39,330 nt of DNA from Anaerolineales bacterium (GTDB taxonomy: Bacteria > Chloroflexota > Anaerolineae > Promineifilales > Promineifilaceae): the NCBI GenBank assembly GCA_011524645.1, contig WTJY01000034.1:1-39330 (forward strand). The letters are read 5' to 3'. The position numbers and the translations under genes were made by a program. Below, piece by piece: positions 1 to 9,109 of this stretch. Every line of letters begins with the position of its first letter. Positions within the stretch are counted from its first letter, which is position 1. The notes below the pieces were generated by a model. It was not told the origin of the DNA. It searched no databases and saw only the letters and a program-made list of their open reading frames with translations.

Positions 1-322
1 ATTTAGGAAACCCCGCTTTTTCTTCACCCGCCGCCACACGGCGAAAGAAATTGGCGTAAGCTTGATCTAAATCCCGAAGTGCTTGCTGGGGAATGCATTT
101 GGAGTAGTCATACATCCAAGCCAACTCCCCCTTTTTCAATTGATTGAGTTCTTTGTGCAGGGCTGCTGCGCTTATGCTTTTGCCGGTTTCTTGATACACC
201 GCTATTTTTCGCGCCAGCCCCCAGTTATATGTATATCTTGCTGTGCCTGCACAAGCTCTAAAGTAGGTTTTTTCCTTGTTATTTAGTTTGAGCTCGGTTT
301 TGTACACTTTGTAGACAATCAT
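1..322 (-). CDS. tnpB: IS200/IS605-type TnpB (OrfB) N-terminal part, cut by window edge
   Basis: Reading the minus strand from ATG at 320-322 gives 107 uninterrupted residues that run off the left edge. They match the N-terminal helix-turn-helix region of TnpB/OrfB proteins: 'YKTELKLNN' near the start, then 'CAGTARYTYNWGLA', 'ALHKELNQLKK', 'IPQQALRDLDQAYANFF' and 'KAGFPK'. TnpB is the RNA-guided nuclease encoded by IS200/IS605-family elements and usually has about 370-400 residues. The RuvC catalytic part and the guide-RNA end would lie beyond the window, so I cannot tell whether the gene is intact. No Shine-Dalgarno is visible. No tnpA is present on this side. An in-phase plus-strand open frame over the same bases is a shadow of it. 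Confidence 0.85.
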   Translation of the reverse strand, partial: MIVYKVYKTELKLNNKEKTYFRACAGTARYTYNWGLARKIAVYQETGKSISAAALHKELNQLKKGELAWMYDYSKCIPQQALRDLDQAYANFFRRVAAGEEKAGFPK

Positions 323-652
323 GCAATCTTGTACAGGGATTTCACTACATTTAACATTTGTAGCAAACATGTAATATTGATACTATTATACCAAAGGAAT
401 CAATTTGTGCAGATTTTAAATCAAAATGATAATCGCTACAAAAGGATCTACAAATATATCTTTTGTAGTTAGCTATATTGACAATATTTTAGTATATAAA
501 TTAATGTTTTAATACATTAATTTGAATTGGTTTTAACCCTCTCTCAATGGGAGAGGGACGGGGAAAGAGGGAAAACACAAATATCCACATCGCCCAACCC
601 ATCCTCATAGGAGGAAGGAAAATCCAGACGATTTTTGGGACAGCGTGTTAAG
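323..652. other. AT-rich non-coding stretch with inverted repeats
   Basis: No gene is seen between tnpB and urtE. It holds an inverted repeat at 436-468 (arms CTACAAAAG and CTTTTGTAG), which could be the subterminal hairpin of the IS605-type left end. A second inverted repeat at 537-557 (CCCTCTC and GAGAGGG) is followed by a purine-rich tail. That one resembles dispersed palindromic repeats and may also help end urt transcription, although there is no clear T run on the minus strand. Confidence 0.4.
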
Positions 653-1354
653 TTAAACCGATAAATATTTTTTGGCTAGATCATCTGTAAAGATATCAAT
701 CTCACCGTGTTCGACAATTTTGCCTGTTTCCAGAATATAGAAATGATCAGCTACAGCTCGAGCAAAGTCAAGAAACTGCTCAACAACTAAGACCGAAATG
801 TTCATTTCTCGGCTTAACTGCACAATTAGCTCTTCAATTTCCATAACAATACTAGGCTGAATCCCTTCGGTCGGCTCATCAAGTAGTAACAATTGCGGCC
901 GACTGACAAGGGCGCGGGCCAAAGCCAGTTGTTGTTGTTGCCCACCGGACAAAGTTCCAGCAACCCGATGTCTCATCTGTTCTAAGACAGGGAACCTTTC
1001 ATACATTTCCGCAACAATAGCTAGATCGGGGCGTGGTGGAGAACAAGATTCAAAGCCCATTAACAAATTCTCATAGACGGTTAAGTACGGGAAAATCCCC
1101 CTCCCTTGGGGCACATAGCTAATGCCTAGACGCGACCGTTGTCCGGTCGTTTTACGGTTCAACGATGTATCACCCAATATAAATTCACCTTTTCGCGCTT
1201 TGACCAAGCCCATAACTGATTTCATAAAGGTTGTTTTGCCTGCGCCATTTCGCCCCATTAAGCAAACGACCTCTCCGGGTGGGACGACCAACGAAACATC
1301 GCGTAATATTTTTGATTGACCGTAATATACTTCCAAATTTTTAGCTTGTAACAT
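653..1354 (-). CDS. urtE: Urea ABC transporter ATP-binding protein UrtE
   Basis: One of the two ATPases that drive high-affinity urea uptake by the UrtABCDE importer at the cytoplasmic face of the membrane. It has Walker A (GRNGAGKTT, about residues 34-42), the ABC signature LSGGQQQQLALARAL and Walker B LLLLDEPTEGIQPSI; 'EGIQPSI' is typical of UrtE. I chose the ATG at 1352-1354 (233 aa): it has GGGAAG six bases upstream, lies 18 bases after the urtD stop, and starts 'MLQAKNLEVYYG' like other UrtE proteins. An upstream in-frame ATG at 1372 would add six atypical residues. It is the last gene of the urt operon. Confidence 0.93.
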   Translation of the reverse strand: MLQAKNLEVYYGQSKILRDVSLVVPPGEVVCLMGRNGAGKTTFMKSVMGLVKARKGEFILGDTSLNRKTTGQRSRLGISYVPQGRGIFPYLTVYENLLMGFESCSPPRPDLAIVAEMYERFPVLEQMRHRVAGTLSGGQQQQLALARALVSRPQLLLLDEPTEGIQPSIVMEIEELIVQLSREMNISVLVVEQFLDFARAVADHFYILETGKIVEHGEIDIFTDDLAKKYLSV

Positions 1355-1372
1355 GATTTTCTTCCCACACAA

Positions 1373-2167
1373 TCAAACAGCCACAGGGGCTTTTTCTTTC
1401 TTTGGGGTACGTTCACTACGACTCCGACCCAAGTAAACTTCAATGACAGATTCATTCGCCTGTACTTCATCCATGTGGCCTTCCATCAATACATTACCCA
1501 TGTGTAGAACTGTAACTTTATTGGAAAACTCTCGCACAAATTCCATATCATGTTCAACAACCAAAACAGAGGTCTGTTTAGCGATTTGCTGGACCAATTC
1601 TCCGGTTCGTGTCCGTTCTTTGCGCGTCATTCCCGCGACAGGTTCATCAAGAAGCAGTAATTTAGGCTCCTGTATTAACAACATACCGATTTCCAACCAT
1701 TGCTTCTGTCCATGGGATAAGCGAGCTGCTTCATAATAGCGTTGCTCAGCAAGACCAATGGTTTCAATCATTTGATCTAATTTTTCCCGTTTTTCGGCCG
1801 AAGCTTTTCCCAACAAGCGAAAATTTGATTCCCCCATGCTAATCGCTTGCTCTAAATTTTCATAAATAGTAAGGGTATTAAAAATCGATGGGGTTTGGAA
1901 TTTTCGCCCGATCCCTTGCTGGACAATTTGATGCTCACTTAAGCGACGAATATTATGCCCATCAAACAAAACTGTCCCGCTCGTCGGTTTCGTTTTACCG
2001 GTGATAATATCGAGAAGTGTTGTTTTACCTGCGCCATTGGGGCCAATTAAAAAGCGGAGCTCATCATAGTCAATAGAAAAATTGAGTTGTTCTAAGACAG
2101 TAAAGCCATCAAAACTGACAGACACATTTTGCACATCTAAAATTTTGCCTTGCCTCGTTGTCGTCAT
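1373..2167 (-). CDS. urtD: Urea ABC transporter ATP-binding protein UrtD
   Basis: Second ATPase of the urea importer, 264 aa. Visible motifs are Walker A GPNGAGKTT (residues 42-50), the UrtD/LivG-type signature LSHGQKQWLEIGMLL and Walker B LLLLDEP. Its ATG overlaps the urtC stop by the classic ATGA arrangement (2164-2167), which suggests translational coupling. The C-terminus ends in a short Lys/Glu/Pro-rich tail ('RTPKKEKAPVAV'). UrtD and UrtE are expected to form the nucleotide-binding heterodimer under UrtB and UrtC. Confidence 0.94.
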   Translation of the reverse strand: MTTTRQGKILDVQNVSVSFDGFTVLEQLNFSIDYDELRFLIGPNGAGKTTLLDIITGKTKPTSGTVLFDGHNIRRLSEHQIVQQGIGRKFQTPSIFNTLTIYENLEQAISMGESNFRLLGKASAEKREKLDQMIETIGLAEQRYYEAARLSHGQKQWLEIGMLLIQEPKLLLLDEPVAGMTRKERTRTGELVQQIAKQTSVLVVEHDMEFVREFSNKVTVLHMGNVLMEGHMDEVQANESVIEVYLGRSRSERTPKKEKAPVAV

Positions 2168-3264
2168 ACGGAAACTTCTCCTTGAGCGGGTGGGGTTGAT
2201 CCATCATCGGCCGTCTTGGTGCGCGTATCAGACTCGTTGGATCGCACAATTTGGCGAAAAAGGTGTTGTACGGTACCGACTATGCCACGGGGTAAAAAGA
2301 GCACACTAAGTAAGAAGAGTGCACCGAAAATCATTTCCCAAATTTCCGGGTAGTCGGCCGAAATAAGGCTTTTAGCCCAACCAACGGTTAACGCACCGAC
2401 AATGCCCCCTAACAAGGTACCTCGCCCACCGACTGCGGTCCAGATCACCATTTCAATCGACGGCCGGACCCCCATTTGAGCGGGTGAGATGATCCCATCT
2501 TGAATCACATATAATGCACCCGCAATACCGGTCAAGGCGGCCGAAAAGCCAAACACAAGGGTTTTTACAATCACCGGATTAAAGCCCAAAAAGCGTACGC
2601 GACTTTCATCATCTCGGGTAGCGATTAGTAAACGGCCGAAGCGAGAATGAATCACCTGCCAACAAGCCAAATAAGCCAAAAGCAAGATCACAAGAGAAAG
2701 AAAATACATATTGCGCAAAAACATCGGGTCTGCACGAGTAAATCCAAAAACTTGCTGAATATCGGTCAACCCATTGGTGCCACCGGTCAGTGGCTGTTGC
2801 CCAATAAACAACAAGCTAAAAATCAGCGTTAGTGCTTGGCTAATAATAGAAAAATAGACCCCTTGTACACGACTACGAAAAATAAAATAGCCGATAATAA
2901 AGGCAAAAACGGTAGGAACAACCACAACCATAGCCAGAGCAAACACCGGGTTTGCAAATGGCGCCCAAATCGCAGGCAATGTTTCGACACCGCTCCAAAC
3001 CATAAAATCGGGCAAACTTGTTCCGGAATTTTGCAATTTAAGATGCATGGCAAGTGCATATGCGCCTAGGCTGAAAAAGAGACCTTGCCCCAAGCTCAGC
3101 ATCCCACCATACCCCCAAATCAAATCAAGCGCGACTGCAACAATCGCATAAGTTAAAAATTTTCCCATCAAATTAATGCGGAAATCATTTAGAAAGAATG
3201 GGGCGATAAAGAGAACGCCAAACAGAATGGCAACGACAATCCAATGTGTAATCGATTTTCTCAT
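2164..3264 (-). CDS. urtC: Urea ABC transporter permease UrtC
   Basis: Branched-chain amino acid/urea-type permease with many hydrophobic helices and the late 'GGRGTLLGGIVGAL' loop that is conserved in LivM/UrtC permeases and contacts the ATPases. I chose the start at 3262-3264 (366 aa, 'MRKSITHWIVVAILFG') because GAGGT lies six bases upstream and urtB ends only four bases before it. A longer frame that begins inside urtB gives an implausible Cys/Trp-rich N-terminus. It overlaps urtD by four bases. The C-terminal tail is hydrophilic and Thr/Ser-rich. Confidence 0.93.
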   Translation of the reverse strand: MRKSITHWIVVAILFGVLFIAPFFLNDFRINLMGKFLTYAIVAVALDLIWGYGGMLSLGQGLFFSLGAYALAMHLKLQNSGTSLPDFMVWSGVETLPAIWAPFANPVFALAMVVVVPTVFAFIIGYFIFRSRVQGVYFSIISQALTLIFSLLFIGQQPLTGGTNGLTDIQQVFGFTRADPMFLRNMYFLSLVILLLAYLACWQVIHSRFGRLLIATRDDESRVRFLGFNPVIVKTLVFGFSAALTGIAGALYVIQDGIISPAQMGVRPSIEMVIWTAVGGRGTLLGGIVGALTVGWAKSLISADYPEIWEMIFGALFLLSVLFLPRGIVGTVQHLFRQIVRSNESDTRTKTADDGSTPPAQGEVSV

Positions 3265-3268
3265 GTTA

Positions 3269-4255
3269 TTACCTCGTTTGAACCTGAACCAACCCTTGTG
3301 GTTTCCATTGCAAAAATGCGACGACGAGAAGAAGCACCAGCACTTTAGCGACCGTTGCGGCCGCTTCCACATCAAGATCAATTAAAAACTTGGCCATGAC
3401 GATATTAAACATGCCGATGATAAGTGCCGCTAAAATCGCGCCACGCAATTTGCCAACCCCACCCAAGACCACAACCAAAAAAGCATCTACAATATAAGAA
3501 GTGCCTAGTGTCGGTCCTACTGGGCCGATAAGCGTTAAAACAGATCCGGCGATGCCCGCTAAACCAGCCCCAACCCCAAATGTAATCGCGTTCACAGAAC
3601 GGGACCGAACCCCCAACGAAGCCGCCATTTCACGATTTTGCATCGTTGCCCTTAATCGTCGCCCAGCACTTGTACGTCGCAGATAATAAAAAAGCAAAAG
3701 AACGACAAGGACGACTACCCCCATGATAAATAGCCGTGTGTAAGGCAGACGAACCCCTTCAATAATTTCCCAAAACGGTTTAAGTGCGGAAATCGCTTCC
3801 GCATCATTGACATCTGTCCATAGCCAAGCAAATCCTTTGCTCAGCCACATCGGCCGTCCGACACTCACATTTTGGGCCCCGAAAACTTGTCTGGCCACCG
3901 ATTGCAGAATCATTCCGACCCCCCATGTGGCTAAAAGCGTATCGAGAGGGCGACCATATAAACGGCGTAGCAGGGTCACTTCTAATAAAATACCGACCAA
4001 ACCAGCAATGAAGAAGGCCGCAATCATAGAACCAATAAACCACCCTCCCCAATCATGCGTCTCGGTCCGCATCAGTATGCCCGAAAATTGAAGCTCAAAG
4101 ACATAAGTGGTATAGGCACCAATCATAATAAATTCGCCATGAGCCATATTAATGACCCCCATCAAGCCGAAAGCGAAAGCGAGGCCGAGGGAGATGAGTA
4201 ATAAAATCGAAGCAAGACTTGCTCCATTAAAAGCTTGAATTAACCAAATATCCAT
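3269..4255 (-). CDS. urtB: Urea ABC transporter permease UrtB
   Basis: LivH/UrtB-family permease, 328 aa, the partner of UrtC in the membrane channel. The N-terminus '[19 protein letters not shown]' and the late '[20 protein letters not shown]' are hallmark segments. It lacks the long periplasmic N-terminal extension seen in some proteobacterial UrtB proteins. GAGGA precedes the ATG. A probable partial terminator lies between urtA and this gene, which fits the usual need for more binding protein than permease. Confidence 0.94.
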   Translation of the reverse strand: MDIWLIQAFNGASLASILLLISLGLAFAFGLMGVINMAHGEFIMIGAYTTYVFELQFSGILMRTETHDWGGWFIGSMIAAFFIAGLVGILLEVTLLRRLYGRPLDTLLATWGVGMILQSVARQVFGAQNVSVGRPMWLSKGFAWLWTDVNDAEAISALKPFWEIIEGVRLPYTRLFIMGVVVLVVLLLFYYLRRTSAGRRLRATMQNREMAASLGVRSRSVNAITFGVGAGLAGIAGSVLTLIGPVGPTLGTSYIVDAFLVVVLGGVGKLRGAILAALIIGMFNIVMAKFLIDLDVEAAATVAKVLVLLLVVAFLQWKPQGLVQVQTR

Positions 4256-4305
4256 TTTTTCCTCTTTCTTTGCTTTATCTTTCGTAAGCCTCTACTTTGA
4301 TATGG

Positions 4306-4336
4306 AAAAACCCCAGAAGAAATTTTCCTCTGGAGT
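4306..4336 (-). terminator. Hairpin plus U-run between urtA and urtB
   Basis: On the minus strand the arms ACTCCAGA and TCTGGGGT (one G-U pair) enclose an 11-base loop and are followed by TTTTT. Lying just after urtA and before urtB, it probably terminates part of the transcripts so that urtA is made in excess over urtBCDE. Confidence 0.6.
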
Positions 4337-4359
4337 TTGGTTTACTTTTTACAACTGGC

Positions 4360-4378
4360 ATGCCTATAAAATAGGCAT
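4360..4378. repeat. Perfect 8-bp inverted repeat ATGCCTAT/ATAGGCAT
   Basis: ATGCCTAT, AAA, ATAGGCAT lies in the 3' untranslated part of urtA. It may be an RNA stem that protects the upstream urtA message from 3' decay, since it has no T run of its own. A similar core (AATAGG ... CCTATT) appears in the inverted repeat upstream of urtA at 7379-7400. Confidence 0.4.
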
Positions 4379-4455
4379 CTACGACCTAATGTAGACAAGA
4401 AGATTTGCGTGGGGAAAGTGTTGTATCTATCCCTCACGCAAACCATCAATAGTTT

Positions 4456-7191
4456 TTATGGTTGTAAAGCTTCTGGAATTTCACTTTCATCAACCAAACC
4501 GGCCGCCCAATCCACACCCAACAAGAATGGGTCTGGGAAAACAGGTCCTTCGGTTGACCACACAGTAGAAATCGAGCCATCGTCGTTAATCAAACCGACG
4601 CGTGGTGTTTTCGCCATATGTTGTGACGCACCATCAACGGTGATCAAACCACCGGGAGCTTGGAACGTAATTTCATTGTCATCGGCCGCTTGTTGGACCG
4701 CCGCCACATCGGTTGAGCCGGCCGCTTCGACCAACAAAGCCCAAACATTTACACTGATATAAGCTGATTCAACGGGGTCAGAGGTTGGTCGGCCGTCGGT
4801 GAACTCATGATACGCTTCAACAAATGCCGCGTTTTCTGGAGAATCAACCGTTTCGTAGTAGTTCCAGCTGACCAAATGGCCACCCAAGAACTCCGTACCA
4901 ATACTTTTAACTTCTTCTTCCGCAACAGAAACAGACATAATCGGAATATCGTCTGCGGTATAGCCCGCATCAACAAATTGTTTGAAGAAAGCGACGTTGC
5001 TGTCCCCGTTCAATGTATTGAAAATCGCATCCGGTTGTACGCTTTGGATTTCAGAGATAATCGTTTGGAAATCAGTATCACCCAACGGAATATATTGTTC
5101 ACCGGCCAAGCTCACACCTGCATCTTCAAGCTGTGCTTTGATGATTTTATTGGCGGTACGAGGGAAAACATAGTCAGAACCAACCAAATAGATATTGGTT
5201 TTTCCTTCTTCAAGAAGGTATTCAACACCGGGGATAATTTGTTGGGTCGGTTCAGCACCGGTATAGAAAATATTTGGCGATGCTTCTAACCCTTCATATT
5301 GAACAGGATAGAACAAAAGACCATCGAGTTCTTCAAATACAGGCAACATCGCTTTACGGCTAGCACTCGTCCAGCCACCAAAGACAACAGCCACCCCATC
5401 TTCTTGGATCAATTTACGTGCTTTTTCTGCGAATGTAGGCCAGTCTGAAGCACCATCTTCAACGATCGCTTCAATTTCACAGCCTAAGAGCCCGCCCGCT
5501 TCGTTAATTTGGTTAATCGCTAACAAAGTTGAGTCACGAACAGAAACTTCTGAAATTGCCATGGTGCCAGAAAGCGAATGTAGAATACCGACTTTAATCG
5601 GTTCTTCACAAGCCATCGCCTCTTCATCATCCATCGCTTCTTCTTCATCCATGGTTTCTTCTTCCATGGCTTCTTCATCCATGGCTTCTTCTTCCATGGC
5701 TTCTTCATCCATGGCTTCTTCTTCCATGGCTTCTTCTTCCATGGTTTCTTCATCCATGGTTTCTTCTTCCATGGCTTCTTCATCCATGGCTTCTTCATCC
5801 ATGGCTTCTTCTTCCATGGTTTCTTCGCCTGCATTCAATACAGCTTCAGGGATTTCGCTTTCATCAATCAAGCCTTCAGCCCACTCTACACCCAGCAAGA
5901 ATGGGTCAGGAAAAACAGGACCTTCAGTTGACCATACGGTTGTGATCGAACCATCTTCATTGATTAAACCGACACGAGGGGTTTTGGCCATATGTTGGGT
6001 CACACCATCAACTGTGATCAAACCACCTGGAGATTGGAACGTAATCACATTGTCATCGGCTGCTTGTTGGATCGCTTCAACATCGGTCGAACCGGCCGCT
6101 TCAGCCAATAAAGACCAAACATTGACACTAATGTAGGCTGATTCAACAGGGTCAGAGGTTGGACGCCCATCGGTAAATTCATGGTAGGCTTCAACAAACG
6201 CTGCATTTTCTGGAGAATCTACTGTTTCGTAGTAGTTCCAGCTAACCAAGTGACCACCCAAAAATTCTGTTCCGATGCTTTTTACTTCTTCTTCTGCGAC
6301 AGAGACAGACATAATTGGAATGTCGCTCGCTGTATAACCCGCATCAACAAATTGCTTGAAAAATGCAACGTTGCTGTCACCATTTAAGGTATTGAAAATA
6401 GCATCTGGCTGTACATCTTGAATTTCAGCAATAATGGTTTGGAAATCGGTATCACCCAGAGGAATATATTGTTCCCCAGCCAAGGTCACCCCAGCATCAT
6501 CAAGTTGTGCCTTGATAATTTGGTTAGCGGTACGAGGGAAAACATAATCCGAACCGACCAAATAGATGTTGCTTTTGCCTTCTTCAAGCAAGTATTCAAC
6601 ACCGGGAATAATTTGTTGAGTTGGTTCCGCACCTGTGTAGAAAATGTTAGGCGAAGCTTCCAATCCTTCATATTGAACAGGATAGAATAGAAGACCATTT
6701 AACTCTTCAAATACAGGCAACATCGCTTTACGGCTAGCACTTGTCCAACCACCGAAAACAACATCAACTTCATCTTCCTGAATCAATTTACGTGCTTTTT
6801 CAGCGAAAGTGGGCCAATCAGAAGCGCCGTCTTCAACAACAGGAACCAATTGTTTGCCTAAAACACCACCCGCTGCATTAATTTCTTCAATAGCAAGCAG
6901 TGTAGAATCACGTACAGATACTTCTGAGATCGCCATCGTACCTGAAAGTGAGTGCAAAATCCCTACTTTGATGACATCATCTTCGGTGGCCTCTGTGTCT
7001 TCAGTGGCCTCTGCGTCTTCAGTTTCCGCTGTGTCTTCAGTTTCCTCTGTGTCTTCAACGGCTTCCTCTTCTACTGTTTCGTCGGTTGTTGCTTCTTCTT
7101 CAACAACATCGTCTCCACCACCACACGCTACAACAAAAAGAGCGATGATGAGCAAAGTCAGCAAATATGTCCAATTTTTTGATTTAGACAT
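4456..7191 (-). CDS. urtA: Tandem-fused urea-binding lipoprotein (two UrtA domains)
   Basis: 911 aa, about twice the usual UrtA length. Residues 1-22 form a lipoprotein signal peptide ending in a VVAC lipobox (Cys23). Residues 24-72 are an acidic Thr/Glu/Asp spacer. Domain 1 (about 73-452) and domain 2 (about 528-911) are both complete UrtA-type type-I periplasmic-binding folds. Each begins '[17 protein letters not shown]', and by eye they are very similar along their length, with many synonymous base differences. They are joined by about 70 residues of Met-Asp/Glu-Glu-Glu-Ala/Thr repeats. Domain 2 alone has Cys528 and Cys571, well placed for a disulfide; domain 1 lacks both. The gene has GAGGAG before its ATG and leads urtBCDE. 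Family knowledge says UrtA captures urea (or short amides) for UrtBC. The double domain is unusual; it could raise local capture or have split specificity. Confidence 0.93.
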   Translation of the reverse strand: MSKSKNWTYLLTLLIIALFVVACGGGDDVVEEEATTDETVEEEAVEDTEETEDTAETEDAEATEDTEATEDDVIKVGILHSLSGTMAISEVSVRDSTLLAIEEINAAGGVLGKQLVPVVEDGASDWPTFAEKARKLIQEDEVDVVFGGWTSASRKAMLPVFEELNGLLFYPVQYEGLEASPNIFYTGAEPTQQIIPGVEYLLEEGKSNIYLVGSDYVFPRTANQIIKAQLDDAGVTLAGEQYIPLGDTDFQTIIAEIQDVQPDAIFNTLNGDSNVAFFKQFVDAGYTASDIPIMSVSVAEEEVKSIGTEFLGGHLVSWNYYETVDSPENAAFVEAYHEFTDGRPTSDPVESAYISVNVWSLLAEAAGSTDVEAIQQAADDNVITFQSPGGLITVDGVTQHMAKTPRVGLINEDGSITTVWSTEGPVFPDPFLLGVEWAEGLIDESEIPEAVLNAGEETMEEEAMDEEAMDEEAMEEETMDEETMEEEAMEEEAMDEEAMEEEAMDEEAMEEETMDEEEAMDDEEAMACEEPIKVGILHSLSGTMAISEVSVRDSTLLAINQINEAGGLLGCEIEAIVEDGASDWPTFAEKARKLIQEDGVAVVFGGWTSASRKAMLPVFEELDGLLFYPVQYEGLEASPNIFYTGAEPTQQIIPGVEYLLEEGKTNIYLVGSDYVFPRTANKIIKAQLEDAGVSLAGEQYIPLGDTDFQTIISEIQSVQPDAIFNTLNGDSNVAFFKQFVDAGYTADDIPIMSVSVAEEEVKSIGTEFLGGHLVSWNYYETVDSPENAAFVEAYHEFTDGRPTSDPVESAYISVNVWALLVEAAGSTDVAAVQQAADDNEITFQAPGGLITVDGASQHMAKTPRVGLINDDGSISTVWSTEGPVFPDPFLLGVDWAAGLVDESEIPEALQP
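5614..5820 (-). repeat. 15-bp tandem repeat coding the acidic linker of UrtA
   Basis: About 13-14 near-perfect 15-bp units, each encoding Met-(Asp/Glu)-Glu-Glu-(Ala/Thr), lie between the two UrtA domains. The last units near domain 2 contain extra Glu codons and an Asp-Asp variant. Repeats like this change copy number readily, so linker length is likely to vary between strains. The repeat also opens long false reading frames in the other frames. Confidence 0.9.
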
Positions 7192-7570
7192 GAATCAATC
7201 TCCTCACAATGAAATAAACCTGTTACAAAAGTCTCTTGCATATATGGTCTAAGTCACTTTGTAGAGTTTGTTCGTCAACAAAACAGGGAAAGTGCGAATA
7301 TCAACCATGAAGGGGTGTAGATGCAAGAGAAGGAATGTTGCGTCAATCTTGATCAGAGATTGAGGGCAACACAATGTATCAAATAGGTTAGCCTATTTGA
7401 TTCGGAAATGATGAGCCTTCATGTTTCCACTCAGTACTGTAGTTCCAACTGAAATGGCAGAAAATTGGTAAAACTAGCTAATAAATGGCTAAAAATATTT
7501 TACAAGATACACAATGACTCAAGCTTGAGAAATATATGTAGATAGACACCATAAGGGGTATTCTTAATCT
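7192..7570 (-). promoter_or_regulatory. urtA upstream region with several inverted repeats
   Basis: A 379-bp gap between ureD and urtA without a gene. It contains a strong stem at 7336-7371 (TGTTGC then TCAATCT pair with AGATTGA and GCAACA, with a small bulge) and a 10-bp inverted pair TCTCTTGCAT (7232-7241) and ATGCAAGAGA (7321-7330) that could bracket it. A 9-bp palindrome lies at 7379-7400. A structured leader or regulator sites for nitrogen control are likely. I do not recognise a known riboswitch class, nor a GTA-N8-TAC NtcA site. No convincing -35/-10 pair stands out. Confidence 0.5.
7379..7400. promoter_or_regulatory. Candidate operator upstream of urtA
   Basis: Arms TCAAATAGG and CCTATTTGA are separated by four bases (TTAG). 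The size and symmetry suit a dimeric repressor or activator, but the protein is unknown. Confidence 0.4.
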
Positions 7571-8416
7571 TTAGTAAATCTTGCGCGGCCGTGTAAGGGA
7601 TTCTCCTACAAGTGCTTTGCGGGCATCACTATGAAATTGTTCGATTTGTTGTGGCAAAATCTGTCCTTTGCGAGTCAAGCCACGCACCAAAATTCCATCT
7701 TGCGTCAATCGACTGACCCCCCACTTTGTGTGCTCATCACTAAATTGACGGGCCTTCTCACCAAGCTTCGTTTCAAGCATCAAAAGTAATTCTGGCTCCC
7801 AGCCCGCGTGGCAAACCAAAAATGTTGCACTATAAGTCCAGTCTCCCATATAAGCCAAAGATGAAACAGGATGTTTGGCCGGTTCGATACCCCATTTTTC
7901 CCATAAAATCAGCTTATCATCAGATACAACGCGGATCTGGTTTCCAAAATAATCCCAAGAAAAACATTCTTCAAACGCTTCTCGCCCAGGTGACAAAATT
8001 TCAGACCAAATCAATTTCGCATTGGGTTTTAGGTGAATCTGTGTGGTCTGCTGATAGCGAGAACGAGCAAAAGGGATAGTGGTATCAGGGATGAATTCAA
8101 AGATACTATCGGCCGCTAAATGGAGGGACATCGTTTGAGTCGCTGTTTGATACCCCTCACGGTGGCGATAAATTCGATTAGCCCCTGTTGTCGTGACCAT
8201 CGCATGTGCCCCCTCATCTAAATCGATAACGATCTGAAATTGGTCCCCCCCCAATACCCCACCACTCACATTATGCAAATGAACCAGAGCGGTATTATCC
8301 TGATGAGCGAAAGCACGGATAACACGTAAAGGTGGGGTTTGTTTTTTGATGTGTAATTTCGTATTCTCTTGATGCGAAAAATGCAAGTGTAATTGTCCAG
8401 ATGCGCCGATTTTCAT
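7571..8416 (-). CDS. ureD: Urease accessory protein UreD (UreH)
   Basis: 281 aa. UreD is the scaffold that binds apo-urease and, with UreF and UreG, carries nickel into the active site. Family segments are clear: 'VSGGVLGGDQFQIVIDLDEGAHAMVTTTGANRIYR' is split here as GGVLGGDQ and VTTTGANRIYR, followed by 'FEFIPDTTIPFARSRY' and 'WSEILSPGREAFEE'. It begins 17 bases after ureF, so the two are probably co-transcribed and co-translated in similar amounts. The urease subunits (ureABC) and ureG/ureE are not in this window and must be elsewhere if the pathway is active. Confidence 0.92.
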   Translation of the reverse strand: MKIGASGQLHLHFSHQENTKLHIKKQTPPLRVIRAFAHQDNTALVHLHNVSGGVLGGDQFQIVIDLDEGAHAMVTTTGANRIYRHREGYQTATQTMSLHLAADSIFEFIPDTTIPFARSRYQQTTQIHLKPNAKLIWSEILSPGREAFEECFSWDYFGNQIRVVSDDKLILWEKWGIEPAKHPVSSLAYMGDWTYSATFLVCHAGWEPELLLMLETKLGEKARQFSDEHTKWGVSRLTQDGILVRGLTRKGQILPQQIEQFHSDARKALVGESLTRPRKIY

Positions 8417-8433
8417 AATATGTCTTCTATCGT

Positions 8434-9099
8434 CTAGCTAATAAAAAGTCGAGTAGGTAGGTGTGGATGGCGTAGTGAGGCCATTTCCGGCAAGCCGGGG
8501 AACGCCGCAGGAAGTTCATCACACTGTTGACCAGCAATTTCAGCAATAATCGGTTTCATTTCCCAAATGATCATGGTTGCCTGTTTTTGCCCGATCGGTT
8601 GTAACCGTTGTGCAGCCGAAACCAATGTTTTAACCATCTGTTGCAAAAAAACGGCCGACATAACCTCTTGATCGATTTCCCATATGCCACCAATCAGCCC
8701 AAAAACAGGCGCATGGTTGATACATTGGCTTTGCCAAGCGAAACGATAAAGGGGGTGGGGCTGTAATTGAGCGATCAATTGGAGTAAACGACGGCCGATT
8801 TTTTCACTCGCGGTCCTCAGTTCGTGGGGAGAGCGAAGGGCCGCAACCGTTTGATTAAGATCGATCCAAGCTGATGCAAATTCAGTGGAGTCAACCAAAG
8901 CCAAACGATGCCCCTGACGACAAAGCCAAGCTTCTTGAACACCCGTATTTTGTAAAGTGTGTGTAATATATTCCGCTAGCTGATTGTGCGTTAAACCTTG
9001 CTCCGCAATTACCGCCTCCAGTCCATAAGAATGAGCCACACTACCGATAGGTAAGGCGGAATCGGCAATTTGTAAGAGTTGTAAAATCTGATCCATCAT
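8434..9099 (-). CDS. ureF: Urease accessory protein UreF
   Basis: 221 aa, normal UreF length. The N-terminus 'LLQIADSALPIGSVAHSYGLEA' (here LQIADSALPIGSVAHSYG) and the central 'APVFGLIGG' are conserved UreF segments. UreF is all-helical and acts with UreD as the platform for the UreG GTPase in urease activation. It starts 10 bases after the thioredoxin-like gene and lies 17 bases before ureD, so it sits inside a tight minus-strand operon. Confidence 0.9.
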   Translation of the reverse strand: MMDQILQLLQIADSALPIGSVAHSYGLEAVIAEQGLTHNQLAEYITHTLQNTGVQEAWLCRQGHRLALVDSTEFASAWIDLNQTVAALRSPHELRTASEKIGRRLLQLIAQLQPHPLYRFAWQSQCINHAPVFGLIGGIWEIDQEVMSAVFLQQMVKTLVSAAQRLQPIGQKQATMIIWEMKPIIAEIAGQQCDELPAAFPGLPEMASLRHPHLPTRLFIS

Positions 9100-9109
9100 A
9101 TTCCCTATT

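Noticed and set aside
83-286. 67-residue plus-strand open frame
   Set aside because: Lies wholly opposite the tnpB coding sequence, which has clear family motifs.
5520-6136. Long open frames opposite or out of frame with urtA, rich in Met-Ala-Ser-Ser-Ser or Lys-Pro-Trp repeats
   Set aside because: They arise from the 15-bp coding repeat of urtA read in other frames; no ribosome site or family match.
7192-7570. Guanidine-I (ykkC) riboswitch or NtcA site upstream of urtA
   Set aside because: Neither the conserved core of that riboswitch nor GTA-N8-TAC is recognisable.
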